Origin: Scleromatobacter humisilvae
Lineage (GTDB): Bacteria > Pseudomonadota > Gammaproteobacteria > Burkholderiales > Burkholderiaceae_C
Assembly (NCBI RefSeq): GCF_023231945.1
Contig: NZ_JAJLJH010000001.1
Location: forward strand, 930,001 to 994,000
Reading direction: 5' to 3'
DNA: 64,000 bases
Shown here: in pieces, positions 18,023-25,613 of the stretch
How positions within the stretch are numbered: the first letter of the stretch is position 1
Layout: every line of letters begins with the position of its first letter
Translations under genes and position numbers: made by a program
The notes under the pieces: generated by a model
The model's database searches: none
Told to the model about the DNA's origin: nothing
What the model saw: the letters and a program-made list of their open reading frames with translations, nothing else

Positions 18023-18892
18023 CTAACTCAAGACAGCGGCTCGGAAGACGCCTGGCGTCACGCCCATCAGCCGCCGGAACGTTGCGACAAAGTGGGCGGG
18101 CGTGGCAAAGCCCAAGCTCTCAGCAACGTCAGCCACCGACAAGCCAGGCTTCTTCAGCATCGCCATTCCGCGTTCGAGCCTGCGCAGCACGACGTACTGA
18201 TGCGGTGTCATGCCACTTTGCTGGCGAAAAGCCCGGATGAAATGATTGACGCTCAAGCTTGCAGCGCTCGCAAGTTGATCGAGAGTCGGCGATGGTGACG
18301 CGGCATCTTCCAAAGACGCAATGATCAGGTCGTCGACTCGCTGACGGGCCGCACGCGCAAGTCCCCCGCGAGCGGGTTCGCGCGAGCGTCTGTCACCGCG
18401 ATTCTGGAGCCGAGTTCCAATTCGACGAGCGGCTGACTCAAGCAGCATGGGGTCGTCCCGGTCCCCGCGTGTAGCGGCAACCATCAGCTGTACCGCGGCC
18501 GCCCGCAGTTCGCTGTCTCGTGAGTTGACCAGGCCAAAGCAATCAAACGGTCCGTCGACGACCGACTCGAGAAAGCTGACCCGGAGAAAAAGCTGCAAGA
18601 CGTCTGAGGGCCCGTCAATGGACAGCCGAACTCGCGTTTGCGCGGGCGTCACCGTGATACCGCCGAGCGCCGCCACGTACTCGCGCTGCCCTGAGTTGCC
18701 CAGTCCCTGCCGTACCGGCACGCCATCTTGCAAACTTATCGTCACCCGCACGACGTCCGAAGGACTGATGTCGAGCTCGGCGCCATCATGCCGCCATCGC
18801 GCGACAACCGCGCCTGGCGACGTCGGCTCGCCGACGGTATGCATGAACAGCGGCCGGCCTGCCGCAGAGGCCGTTTCATCTACAGGCGTCAT
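18023..18892 (-). CDS. AraC family transcriptional regulator
   Basis: The 289-residue protein has a variable N-terminal sensing region (residues 1-180) and a C-terminal double HTH domain: LDQLASAASLSVNHFIRAF, then QSGMTPHQYVVLRRLERGMA and VADVAESLGFATPAHFVATF, ending in RRLMGVTPGVFRAAVLS. The arrangement is that of AraC/XylS activators similar to those controlling SDR genes in soil proteobacteria. The ATG at 18892 starts MTPVDETASAAGRPLF. Its likely target is the divergent SDR gene at 19553, 660 bp away, or a gene lost from this region; this is inference. The protein appears full length. Confidence 0.88.
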   Translation of the reverse strand: MTPVDETASAAGRPLFMHTVGEPTSPGAVVARWRHDGAELDISPSDVVRVTISLQDGVPVRQGLGNSGQREYVAALGGITVTPAQTRVRLSIDGPSDVLQLFLRVSFLESVVDGPFDCFGLVNSRDSELRAAAVQLMVAATRGDRDDPMLLESAARRIGTRLQNRGDRRSREPARGGLARAARQRVDDLIIASLEDAASPSPTLDQLASAASLSVNHFIRAFRQQSGMTPHQYVVLRRLERGMAMLKKPGLSVADVAESLGFATPAHFVATFRRLMGVTPGVFRAAVLS

Positions 18893-19552
18893 GAGCCATT
18901 CTCGCGGTGCCGCGCGTCGGCATCAAGCGCTCTCGGAAAGGGGCTGATTCTTCTCGATCCGCATCGCCGTCGAAACGCAGATGTGGTCGGATGACAAGCC
19001 CGGAGATGTAGCTCAGCCGTTAGCCGAAGACTGCGGCCCCCAACGCGACAATTGGTGAAACAAATGTTGATTTCGCGATACCGCCGCTTGCAATGTGGGG
19101 CGCAACATCGTTTTCCGGAGTGAGTAGTCGGGCAAGGCATGGTTACCTCCGTCGGTCGCTCCGGATATTCGAAGACCGAGGCCTAACGCGACATTGCAAC
19201 TACCAGGAATGGCCATTCACGTTGGATCTCACATCATGACGAAGCCTCGGCTTTGGCGGTTAGCTGTCGAGGAGCGGGCCGGCCAGACGCCGACTCCAGG
19301 CCGCCCCCAAGTGCGCGCCGCCATGCCAGCCCGAGGTCGACGCTTTCCAGGGCGAATTCGATGGTATCCATCTACGAGGGAGATGGATTGCATCTCGATA
19401 TGCCGTCTTCTCAAGAGGCCGGTGCGCTCCTAGCATTCTTTTTCTGACAGCCACCCGATTTGCAATTCGCGGGAGCCGCGAGCGTCGTCCTGTTGCTTGA
19501 CTTCAGCTCCGACAGCCGCCGTACCCGTTTCCTTTCGAAAGGATGAAAGATC
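18893..19552. other. Long gap between the araC-like gene and the SDR gene
   Basis: The gap is 660 bp of mixed base composition with no supported gene. A GTAGCTCAG string at 19006 recalls a tRNA but no cloverleaf follows. The region must contain the promoters of the divergent AraC and SDR genes. I could not place them with confidence. Confidence 0.4.
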
Positions 19553-20305
19553 ATGAAAAGCCTGGAAGGCAAGATTGCGGTCGTCACGGGCGGAAGCAGC
19601 GGGATTGGCCTGGCCACTGCCAAGCGCATCGTCGACGAAGGCGCGCACGTCGTCATCACGGGGCGCCGTGAGAATGAGCTGAAGGAGGCTGCCGCCGTCA
19701 TCGGGAAGAACGTGACGACGGTCGTCGGCGACGTGTCGCGACTGGACGATCTCGACCGGCTTTATGCCGTCGTGAAAGAGAAGCACGGCCACGTGGATGT
19801 TCTCTTCGCAAACGCGGGCGCAGGGACGATCGCGCCACTCGCCGCAGCAACCGAGGCCCATTTCGACCAGACCTTCGACGTGAACGTGAAGGGGATGTTC
19901 TTCACGGTGCAGAAGGCCCTTCCCCTTTTCAAGGACGGCGGCTCGATCATCCTGACGTCTTCGGTCTCCAACGTGAAAGGGCTTCCAGGATTTACCGTGT
20001 ACGCCGCGAGCAAGGCGGCTGTTCGCAACTTCGCACGGGGCTGGGCTCTGGAGTTGAAGGACCGCAAGATTCGCGTGAACTGCCTGAGCCCAGGAGCCAT
20101 CGACACCCCGGCCTTGGCGACGACGACGGGTCTTACCCCTGAACAGGCGGAGCAGGCAGCCGCACAGTTCACCTCGCAAATCCCGATGGGCCGACGAGGC
20201 ATGCCCGAGGAAATCGCTGCGGCAGTCGTGTTCCTAGCCTCCGATGAAAGTTCGTACATCACGGGTATCGATCTTCCCGTCGATGGGGGATGGGCCCAGG
20301 GTTGA
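19553..20305 (+). CDS. SDR family NAD(P)-dependent oxidoreductase, copy 1
   Basis: The 250-residue classical SDR has TGGSSGIG coenzyme binding (residues 12-19), NAG in LFANAGAGT, the catalytic Ser in SSVSN, YAASK with catalytic Tyr and Lys, and the C-terminal PVDGG. TGRRE after the second strand suggests NADP preference. AAAGGATGAAAGATC precedes ATG 19553 as ribosome binding site. It differs from the copy at 27824-28576 by 15 of 250 residues (94 percent identity), so one is a duplicate. The substrate is unknown; similar SDRs reduce reactive carbonyls. A methyltransferase and a reductase follow on the same strand. Confidence 0.93.
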   Translation: MKSLEGKIAVVTGGSSGIGLATAKRIVDEGAHVVITGRRENELKEAAAVIGKNVTTVVGDVSRLDDLDRLYAVVKEKHGHVDVLFANAGAGTIAPLAAATEAHFDQTFDVNVKGMFFTVQKALPLFKDGGSIILTSSVSNVKGLPGFTVYAASKAAVRNFARGWALELKDRKIRVNCLSPGAIDTPALATTTGLTPEQAEQAAAQFTSQIPMGRRGMPEEIAAAVVFLASDESSYITGIDLPVDGGWAQG

Positions 20306-20415
20306 CCGTGGCTTGATCCGCTGGCTGGACCTGCTAGACAAACGCTCGCATGGTCGCGGCATGACGTACGCGACCACATAGTTCAATCGAATACCTTACG
20401 TAGAGAAAAAGGCAC

Positions 20416-21048
20416 ATGTACGACCAATCCAAGCTGGCGGAGTTGATCCGCTTCTCGGGCGCCGATGCGGGCGCCACTGTCATCGATGTCTATCCAGGCG
20501 CCGGTGACTGGACCCGTCTTTTCTCAGACGTGGTGGGACCCGAGGGCCGCGTCTACAGCTTCGTGCCGGGCGAAGTCGCCCACTTCAAGAACGATCCGGT
20601 CGGTCTCATGCGGACGCTGGCGAAGGAGCCGGGCCGAGAGAACGTCGAGGTCATTTCGGCGGACCTGGTGGCGCTGCCGCCGGCCGCTCGACCGGCTGAC
20701 GTCCTGTGGATGCACTTGTTCTACCACGACCTCCACACTGCGCTCATGCAGGCCAAGGGCGCGACGGCGGCCGATTTCAATCGAACTGTCTACGAACGAC
20801 TGAAGCCCGGTGGGTACTACGTCATCGTCGATCACGCCACCGCCGCCGGGGAGGGCACGACCAACGCCCAGTCTTTGCATCGGATTGACCCAGCGACCGT
20901 GCGCAAGGAGGTCGAAGCAGCAGGCTTCCTGCTTGACGCAGAGAGCACCGTTCTCGCCAACAAGCGCGATCCGCACTCGAACAAGGTGTTCGACCCCTCG
21001 ATCAAGGGTGAGACTGATCGCTTCGCCTATCGGTTCTTGAAGCCATGA
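20416..21048 (+). CDS. Class I SAM-dependent methyltransferase family protein
   Basis: The 210-residue protein starts MYDQSKLAELIRFSGADAG. It shows a SAM-binding motif I variant (VIDVYPGAGDWTRLFSDVVG, about residues 22-41), motif II-like VEVISADLVALPP, and LKPGGYYVIVDHA, the post-motif III strand common in class I methyltransferases. Relatives occur as putative secreted methyltransferases with a signal peptide, but this copy lacks one. The substrate is unknown. It sits 110 bp after the SDR, and its stop overlaps a possible upstream start of the next reductase gene (ATGA at 21045), so the genes are probably cotranscribed. Confidence 0.78.
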   Translation: MYDQSKLAELIRFSGADAGATVIDVYPGAGDWTRLFSDVVGPEGRVYSFVPGEVAHFKNDPVGLMRTLAKEPGRENVEVISADLVALPPAARPADVLWMHLFYHDLHTALMQAKGATAADFNRTVYERLKPGGYYVIVDHATAAGEGTTNAQSLHRIDPATVRKEVEAAGFLLDAESTVLANKRDPHSNKVFDPSIKGETDRFAYRFLKP

Positions 21049-21113
21049 CGGCTTCCCGCCAGCTTCTTGGCGCGCTCACCACTGGGGAAAAACAAGCACG
21101 AAGGGCAAATGCG

Positions 21114-21704
21114 GTGTCCTACGCCATCGTTGGATCGGGTTCTGTCGGCACGGCGCTAGCCACGCAGTTTGCAAGACGTGGCATTGAAGTGGCAATCGCC
21201 AACACACGCGGTCCCGAGTCGCTCGTCGCACTGGCCAATAGTTTGGGACCGACGGTTCGGCCCGTCACGCTCACACAAGCACTGGAGGCGGGAATCATCA
21301 TCCTTGCCGTGCCTTTCGCTTCGCATGAAGCTTTGGCACGAACCAGGTCTGACTGGAGCGGCAAGACGGTCATCGACGCATCGAATTACCGCGACCTGAA
21401 CCTCGAACCGATTGGCGGCCTTCAATCCAGCGATTTCGTGGCCAACGCGCTGCCTGGCGCGAAGGTCGTCAAGACATTCAATCAGCTGCCCGCAGCGTTG
21501 TTGGCCCGCGAGCCCCACGAGGCGGGAGGAAGGCAGGTGATCTTTGTGGCCGGAAATCATGAAGACGCAAACGCTGAAGTCGCCTCGCTCGTATCGGCAC
21601 TCGGGTTCGCGCCCATCGTGCTTGGCCGCGTCGACCAAGGCGGTCGCCTGTTGCGTTTTCGCGGTCCGCTTGTTCTTCAAAACCTCATCATGCCGGATGC
21701 GTAG
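21114..21704 (+). CDS. NAD(P)-binding reductase, NADPH-dependent F420 reductase-like
   Basis: The N-terminal SYAIVGSGSVGTALATQFAR is a GxGxxG Rossmann motif, and IEVAIANTRGPESL gives the phosphate-binding NTR that favours NADPH. Later blocks VIDASNYRD and AKVVKTFNQLPAALLA match the F420-dependent NADP reductase / prokaryotic STEAP-like family (PF03807). Many non-actinobacterial members use other acceptors, so F420 itself is doubtful. GTG 21114 is chosen because the paralogue at 24619 starts MSYAII at this point; ATG 21045, overlapping the previous stop, would add 23 unconserved residues. The product is 196 residues. Confidence 0.8.
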   Translation: MSYAIVGSGSVGTALATQFARRGIEVAIANTRGPESLVALANSLGPTVRPVTLTQALEAGIIILAVPFASHEALARTRSDWSGKTVIDASNYRDLNLEPIGGLQSSDFVANALPGAKVVKTFNQLPAALLAREPHEAGGRQVIFVAGNHEDANAEVASLVSALGFAPIVLGRVDQGGRLLRFRGPLVLQNLIMPDA

Positions 21705-21803
21705 TCGACTTATGTTGGGCTATCACAGTGAAGCGAGTCCTGGCCTTCGGCGCCTTGCCGTCAGTGACCGGGTCCATCACACGCCGGACGACAGGCACCT
21801 CCT

Positions 21804-22652
21804 ATGAACGCACGCAATCCGATGTTCGTCCGCGAAGTGGCACGCATCGACTGTCCGGAGTTCACGCCCGGGCACGCCCGGGGCCACAGGTCCCGCCGAT
21901 TGATCGACGCCTCGGACTCATCTTTCGCCGACCCGTTCCTGATCATGGCAGAGGACTGGACGACGCAGGGCGCCTTTCCTGTCCATCCTCACCGGGGCAT
22001 TGAGACCGTGACCTTCATCATCGAAGGTGCCCTTCAGCATCGCGACAGTGCGGGTTACGGCGGCGTCCTCCACGCGGGGGATGCCCAATGGATGACGGCG
22101 GGCCGCGGCCTCCAGCATGAAGAAAATCCATTGGAGGGCACGACCGCCCACACGCTGCAGTTGTGGGTGAACTTGCCGGCGGCAGCCAAGCTGACCGAGC
22201 CACGCTATCAAGACTTGATTGAGGGCGCGATGCCGGTCAGAAAGGAGCCGGGCGTATTCGTGCGGGTCTACTCGGGAAGTTCAGGCGACGCGATATCTCA
22301 AACACTCAATCACGTTCCGGTGACGATGCTCGAGGTGCGACTCGAGGCGGGCGCAACGTTTCGCGAGCAGTTGCCGGCCAACCAGAACGCCTTTATCTAC
22401 GTTCTCGAAGGCGCTCTGAGGGTCGGAGAGATGGAGACGTCCGTTGAGACCGACGAGCTTGCTTGGCTGACGCATTCGGAAGAAGCCGGCTTGTCGGAAC
22501 TCGCGTTCACCGCTCGCAACACGCACGCCCGACTTCTTCTGTTCGCGGCCCGACCGTTGAACGAGCCGATCGCGTTCGGCGGCCCCTTCGTCATGAACAC
22601 GCCCGATGAGATCGCACAGGCATACGCCGACTTCCGTGCTGGGAAGTTCTAG
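21804..22652 (+). CDS. Pirin family protein
   Basis: The 282-residue protein has two cupin domains. The first has the pirin metal site: FPVHPHRGIETVTFIIEGAL with HPHRG, then LQHEENP supplying further His and Glu ligands near residue 105. The second cupin (LEVRLEAGATFREQLP and AFIYVLEGALRVGEM) is less conserved. Bacterial pirins of this kind (YhhW-like) show quercetin 2,3-dioxygenase activity or modulate partner enzymes, in the cytoplasm. The gene follows the SDR, methyltransferase and reductase genes on the same strand, with a 99 bp gap. Full length, intact. Confidence 0.9.
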   Translation: MNARNPMFVREVARIDCPEFTPGHARGHRSRRLIDASDSSFADPFLIMAEDWTTQGAFPVHPHRGIETVTFIIEGALQHRDSAGYGGVLHAGDAQWMTAGRGLQHEENPLEGTTAHTLQLWVNLPAAAKLTEPRYQDLIEGAMPVRKEPGVFVRVYSGSSGDAISQTLNHVPVTMLEVRLEAGATFREQLPANQNAFIYVLEGALRVGEMETSVETDELAWLTHSEEAGLSELAFTARNTHARLLLFAARPLNEPIAFGGPFVMNTPDEIAQAYADFRAGKF

Positions 22653-22654
22653 CC

Positions 22655-22688
22655 TATGACTTCACCTTGCTGTCCGAAGGAAGTCATA
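22655..22688 (+). terminator. Stem-loop after the pirin gene
   Basis: TATGACTTC at 22655-22663 pairs perfectly with GAAGTCATA at 22680-22688 across a 16-base loop, starting two bases after the pirin stop. There is no T-tract after it, so it could be a weak terminator, an mRNA-stabilising hairpin or a protein-binding palindrome. Confidence 0.35.
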
Positions 22689-22860
22689 CATCCAGGCTTC
22701 ATCAGGCAACGATATCGGTAAAGACAGTCGTCTAGGCTGGCAAAGAACGGTCTCGAACCCAGGCCTTTCGACATGAAAGTCGATAGACCTGAGTGACCGG
22801 AGCCGCGTCCTCATCCGCAGGTCCACAAGCGCCCGACCAGGTCGGAACGGAGAGAGTTCC

Positions 22861-23307
22861 ATGAGCATCGAAGACAACGTCCAGACCGTCAAGGACTTCT
22901 TTGCCGCCATCGGCAGCGGCGATAGACACGGCCTGATGGCGCTATGCGCCGAGGACATTGAATGGATTGTTCCGGGCGACGGCTGGGCCCTGGCAGGGAT
23001 ACATCGCGGACATGCCGGATTGGAAGATCTGCTAAAGAAGGCCTCCGGTCTGGAGACTTCATTCCCGCAACCTCCGCAGTTCGTCGCTCAGGGAGACCGG
23101 GTATTGATGATCGGACTCGCTCGGGGAAAGGTGAAGGCGACGAACAGACCGTTCGAAGACCATTTTGTCTTCGCCATGACGGTCAGAAGCGGCAAGGTGA
23201 CCAACATCCGGGAGTACGTCGACACGCAAGCACTGGCGCGCGCGTCCGAGACAAGCGTGGCGGACGAACGTGCGCGGCGAAATGCACGAGTCGACAGCCA
23301 AGGCTGA
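22861..23307 (+). CDS. SnoaL-like / nuclear transport factor 2 family protein
   Basis: The 148-residue protein starts MSIEDNVQTVKDFFAAIGSG. It has the cone-shaped NTF2-like fold pattern: helix, DRHGLMALCAEDIEWIVPG, then GIHRGHAGLEDLLKK and strands ending FVFAMTVRSGKVTNIREYVD. The EWIVPG and REYVDT blocks are typical of SnoaL-like proteins, which include isomerases, hydrolases and ligand carriers; the function cannot be read from sequence. GGAGAGAG precedes the ATG. It is followed by the convergent HxlR regulator, and its tail after residue 130 is not conserved. Confidence 0.8.
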   Translation: MSIEDNVQTVKDFFAAIGSGDRHGLMALCAEDIEWIVPGDGWALAGIHRGHAGLEDLLKKASGLETSFPQPPQFVAQGDRVLMIGLARGKVKATNRPFEDHFVFAMTVRSGKVTNIREYVDTQALARASETSVADERARRNARVDSQG

Positions 23308-23331
23308 ACTCAGCGGCGCTTCAGCATCGTG

Positions 23332-23736
23332 CTAGGAAGGCAACGCATCGCGCTTGGCGAAGATCCTCGCCATCTCCGCCGCGTTCTGGGTTCCCCAGGT
23401 GCAGAGCGGAATGATCGCTTCGGCCAAGCCGCGACCGAGCGGAGTCAGAGCGTAGTCCACACGCGGAGGCACCTCTTTGTAGTCCGTTCGCGCCAGCACC
23501 TGGTCAGCCTCCAGATCCTTCAGCTGCTGAATGAGCACCTTGTCGCTGACGTCCCGGATCAAGCGCCTGAGCTCGCCGTAGCGCTTCGGGCCGTCACGGA
23601 GGAAGAACAGGATCAGCGGCTTCCACTTGCCCGAAATGACGCGGAGCGTGGCGTTGAGCCCGCAGCCGGAATCGCAGACTTCAGGAGGCGTTGGCGTCAT
23701 TTTTTGATACTTACCTAAATGTGCATACTTGTCCAT
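23332..23736 (-). CDS. HxlR family transcriptional regulator
   Basis: The 134-residue winged-helix protein has the HxlR pattern CGLNATLRVISGKWKPLIL with an upstream Cys pair (CDSGC), then RYGELRRLIRDVSDKVLIQQ and the wing YKEVPPRVDYALTPLG. HxlR proteins usually repress a divergent detoxification gene and respond to thiol-reactive compounds through the N-terminal Cys. The divergent SDR gene 77 bp away fits. A second start at 23700 would remove 12 residues (MDKYAHLGKYQK) and place a direct repeat of ATACTT outside the coding region; both starts have weak ribosome sites, so the true start is open. Confidence 0.9.
   Translation of the reverse strand: MDKYAHLGKYQKMTPTPPEVCDSGCGLNATLRVISGKWKPLILFFLRDGPKRYGELRRLIRDVSDKVLIQQLKDLEADQVLARTDYKEVPPRVDYALTPLGRGLAEAIIPLCTWGTQNAAEMARIFAKRDALPS
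23707..23730. promoter_or_regulatory. ATACTT direct repeats near the hxlR start
   Basis: ATACTT occurs at 23707-23712 and 23725-23730, 18 bp apart, in an AT-rich patch at the 5' end of hxlR beside the divergent SDR. HxlR-type regulators bind short repeated or inverted AT-rich sites of this kind. If it is the operator, the hxlR start is more likely at 23700. Confidence 0.3.
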
Positions 23737-23812
23737 AGGTTATCAGAACTCCATAGTTGTTGCAGGTAGGCACTTATCAAGCTTCCCTGCAACTCAACCA
23801 AGGATCCATGAC

Positions 23813-24547
23813 ATGACCAGACTGAATGGAAAGACCGCCGTCATCACCGGCGGCGCTACCGGCATCGGCCTCGCCGCAGCAAAGCGTTTCATCGAAGAGG
23901 GCGCCTTCGTCTTTATCTTCGGCCGCCGGCAGGACGCGCTCGACGCTGCGATTGCCACGCTCGGGCCCAACGCGCGCGCGGTGAAGGGCTCGGTCTCCGA
24001 TCTGGCCGATCTCGACCGCCTCTACGCGGCGGTGAAGGCGGAGCGGGGAACGCTCGACATCGTCTTCGCCAATGCCGGGGCGGGTAGCCCGGTTCCGCTC
24101 GGCAAGATCACCGCCGCGCACATCGACGACACTTTCGACACCAACGTGAAAGGGACGATCTTCACGGTCCAGCAAGCGCTGCCGCTGATGGGCAAGGGCG
24201 GCTCGATCATCCTGACTGGATCGAGCGCCGGCACCACGGGCGCCCCGGGGTTCACCGCTTACAGCGCGAGCAAGGCAGCCGTGCGCAATCTCGCGCGGAC
24301 CTGGGCGGAGGACCTGAAGGGCACCGGCATCCGCGTCAACGTGCTGTCGCCCGGAGCGACGGCAACCGAACTCGCGAAGGCATCGCTGGGTGAGGAGGGC
24401 CAGAAGGCCTACGGCGCGATGACGCCCCTCCAGCGCATGGCCGATCCGTCCGAGATCGCGGCGGCCGCCGCCTTCCTCGCGTCGCCCGACAGCAGTTTCA
24501 TGACCGCCAGCGAGCTTGCCGTCGACGGCGGCCTGGCTCAACTCTGA
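23813..24547 (+). CDS. SDR family NAD(P)-dependent oxidoreductase, HxlR-linked
   Basis: The 244-residue classical SDR contains TGGATGIG (residues 11-18), FGRRQ after the second strand (suggesting NADP), FANAGAG, GSSAG with the catalytic Ser, YSASK with catalytic Tyr and Lys, and a C-terminal AVDGG. It is related to, but clearly different from, the two near-identical SDRs at 19553 and 27824. The ATG at 23813 has AAGGA 9 bp upstream; longer forms run into the hxlR promoter. It is divergent from hxlR and followed 71 bp later by an NAD(P)-binding reductase, a pair often found together. Confidence 0.92.
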   Translation: MTRLNGKTAVITGGATGIGLAAAKRFIEEGAFVFIFGRRQDALDAAIATLGPNARAVKGSVSDLADLDRLYAAVKAERGTLDIVFANAGAGSPVPLGKITAAHIDDTFDTNVKGTIFTVQQALPLMGKGGSIILTGSSAGTTGAPGFTAYSASKAAVRNLARTWAEDLKGTGIRVNVLSPGATATELAKASLGEEGQKAYGAMTPLQRMADPSEIAAAAAFLASPDSSFMTASELAVDGGLAQL

Positions 24548-24618
24548 CGCCCCGCGCCCGGCCATTCGCTTCTTTCGACATGCGCACCCGGTCGGGCGCA
24601 TCCAACCCAAGGAACACC

Positions 24619-25218
24619 ATGAGCTACGCAATCATCGGCTTCGGCAAGATCGGCCACGCCCTTGCCAAGGCGTTTGCCCGCAACGGGATCGAAGTGTCCG
24701 TCGCCACCACGCGCAACCCGCAAAGCTTTGCAGCCGATGCGGCGGCGATCGGACCCAAAGTCATCGCCAAAAACCTGGCGGATGCCGTCAAGGCAGACGT
24801 CATCTTCCTGGCTGTCCGCTTCGAGTCGCGTGGGGACGTCGCAAAGGCGCTTCCCAACTGGCAGGGGAAGACCATCGTCGATGTGACCAATGCCTACGGC
24901 GTCCCCCCCGAGCAACTGGGAGGACAGCCCTCGGCCCAGGCCGTCGCACAGGCCTTCGCTGGCGCGAAGGTGGTCAAGGGCTTCAACCACCTGGTCGCGG
25001 CCGTCCTCGATCAGGACCCGGCAGTCCATGGCGGCAGGAGAGTCGTCTTCCTGACGAGCGATGACGACGGCGCTGCATCCGAGATTGGCACGCTTGCCGA
25101 GAAGCTCGGTTTCGCGCCGATCAAGCTTGGCAAGATTTCCGAAGGCGGCCTCCTCGTGCACGCGCGAGGAAACACCTGGGGGCAGTTGATCTTCAAGGAC
25201 CTGGTCAAGTTCGACTGA
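24619..25218 (+). CDS. NAD(P)-binding reductase, NADPH-dependent F420 reductase-like
   Basis: The 199-residue protein has SYAIIGFGKIGHALAKAFAR (GxGxxG) and VATTRNPQSF, the loop that binds the NADPH phosphate. Family blocks TIVDVTNAYG and AKVVKGFNHLVAAVL follow, as in the paralogue at 21114. It belongs to PF03807-type reductases related to F420:NADP oxidoreductase; whether F420 is used is doubtful in this lineage. AAGGAAC lies 6 bp before ATG 24619. It is probably in one transcript with the SDR upstream and regulated by HxlR. Confidence 0.85.
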   Translation: MSYAIIGFGKIGHALAKAFARNGIEVSVATTRNPQSFAADAAAIGPKVIAKNLADAVKADVIFLAVRFESRGDVAKALPNWQGKTIVDVTNAYGVPPEQLGGQPSAQAVAQAFAGAKVVKGFNHLVAAVLDQDPAVHGGRRVVFLTSDDDGAASEIGTLAEKLGFAPIKLGKISEGGLLVHARGNTWGQLIFKDLVKFD

Positions 25219-25613
25219 CGTACCGCGATTGCAATCTGCGGTGGGAATCCCGCTCGTGGGCAGAAGCGGGCGCGAGCATCGGCTGAACTCGCAGGCGAGC
25301 GCCGCTTTTCGAAGGCCACTGGGCCTGATGCTTGCTCGTCGAGGCCGACTCCACCGGGGACGGTTCACGCGTAAACGACGCTTCGAAGAGCGACACGGCC
25401 CCATGCGGCTCGGAGACCGTGCCAATCACAACCGAGCCTTCGTTGCTCGCGGATTGGCGCGTCTCTCCCGATCGAATTTGCCGCGGACTTTTGGCAAGTC
25501 TCACGGCGTCAACCTGCACACGTACATCGGACGGTCGGCAAGCCAACGCATCTCCTTGATTTCCCGCGTCCACGTACACGCATCGCCCCAGATCGCTTAC
25601 CTCAGAGGACCCC
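25219..25613. other. Gap before the ferritin-like/CDGSH gene
   Basis: This 395 bp stretch has no supported gene; frames on both strands lack recognisable motifs. It must hold the promoter of the following gene, but no clear -35/-10 pair is visible. Confidence 0.4.

Noticed and set aside
19003-19080. tRNA-like GTAGCTCAG string
   Set aside because: No acceptor stem, anticodon arm or T-arm (GGTTCGA-type) follows at the right distance.
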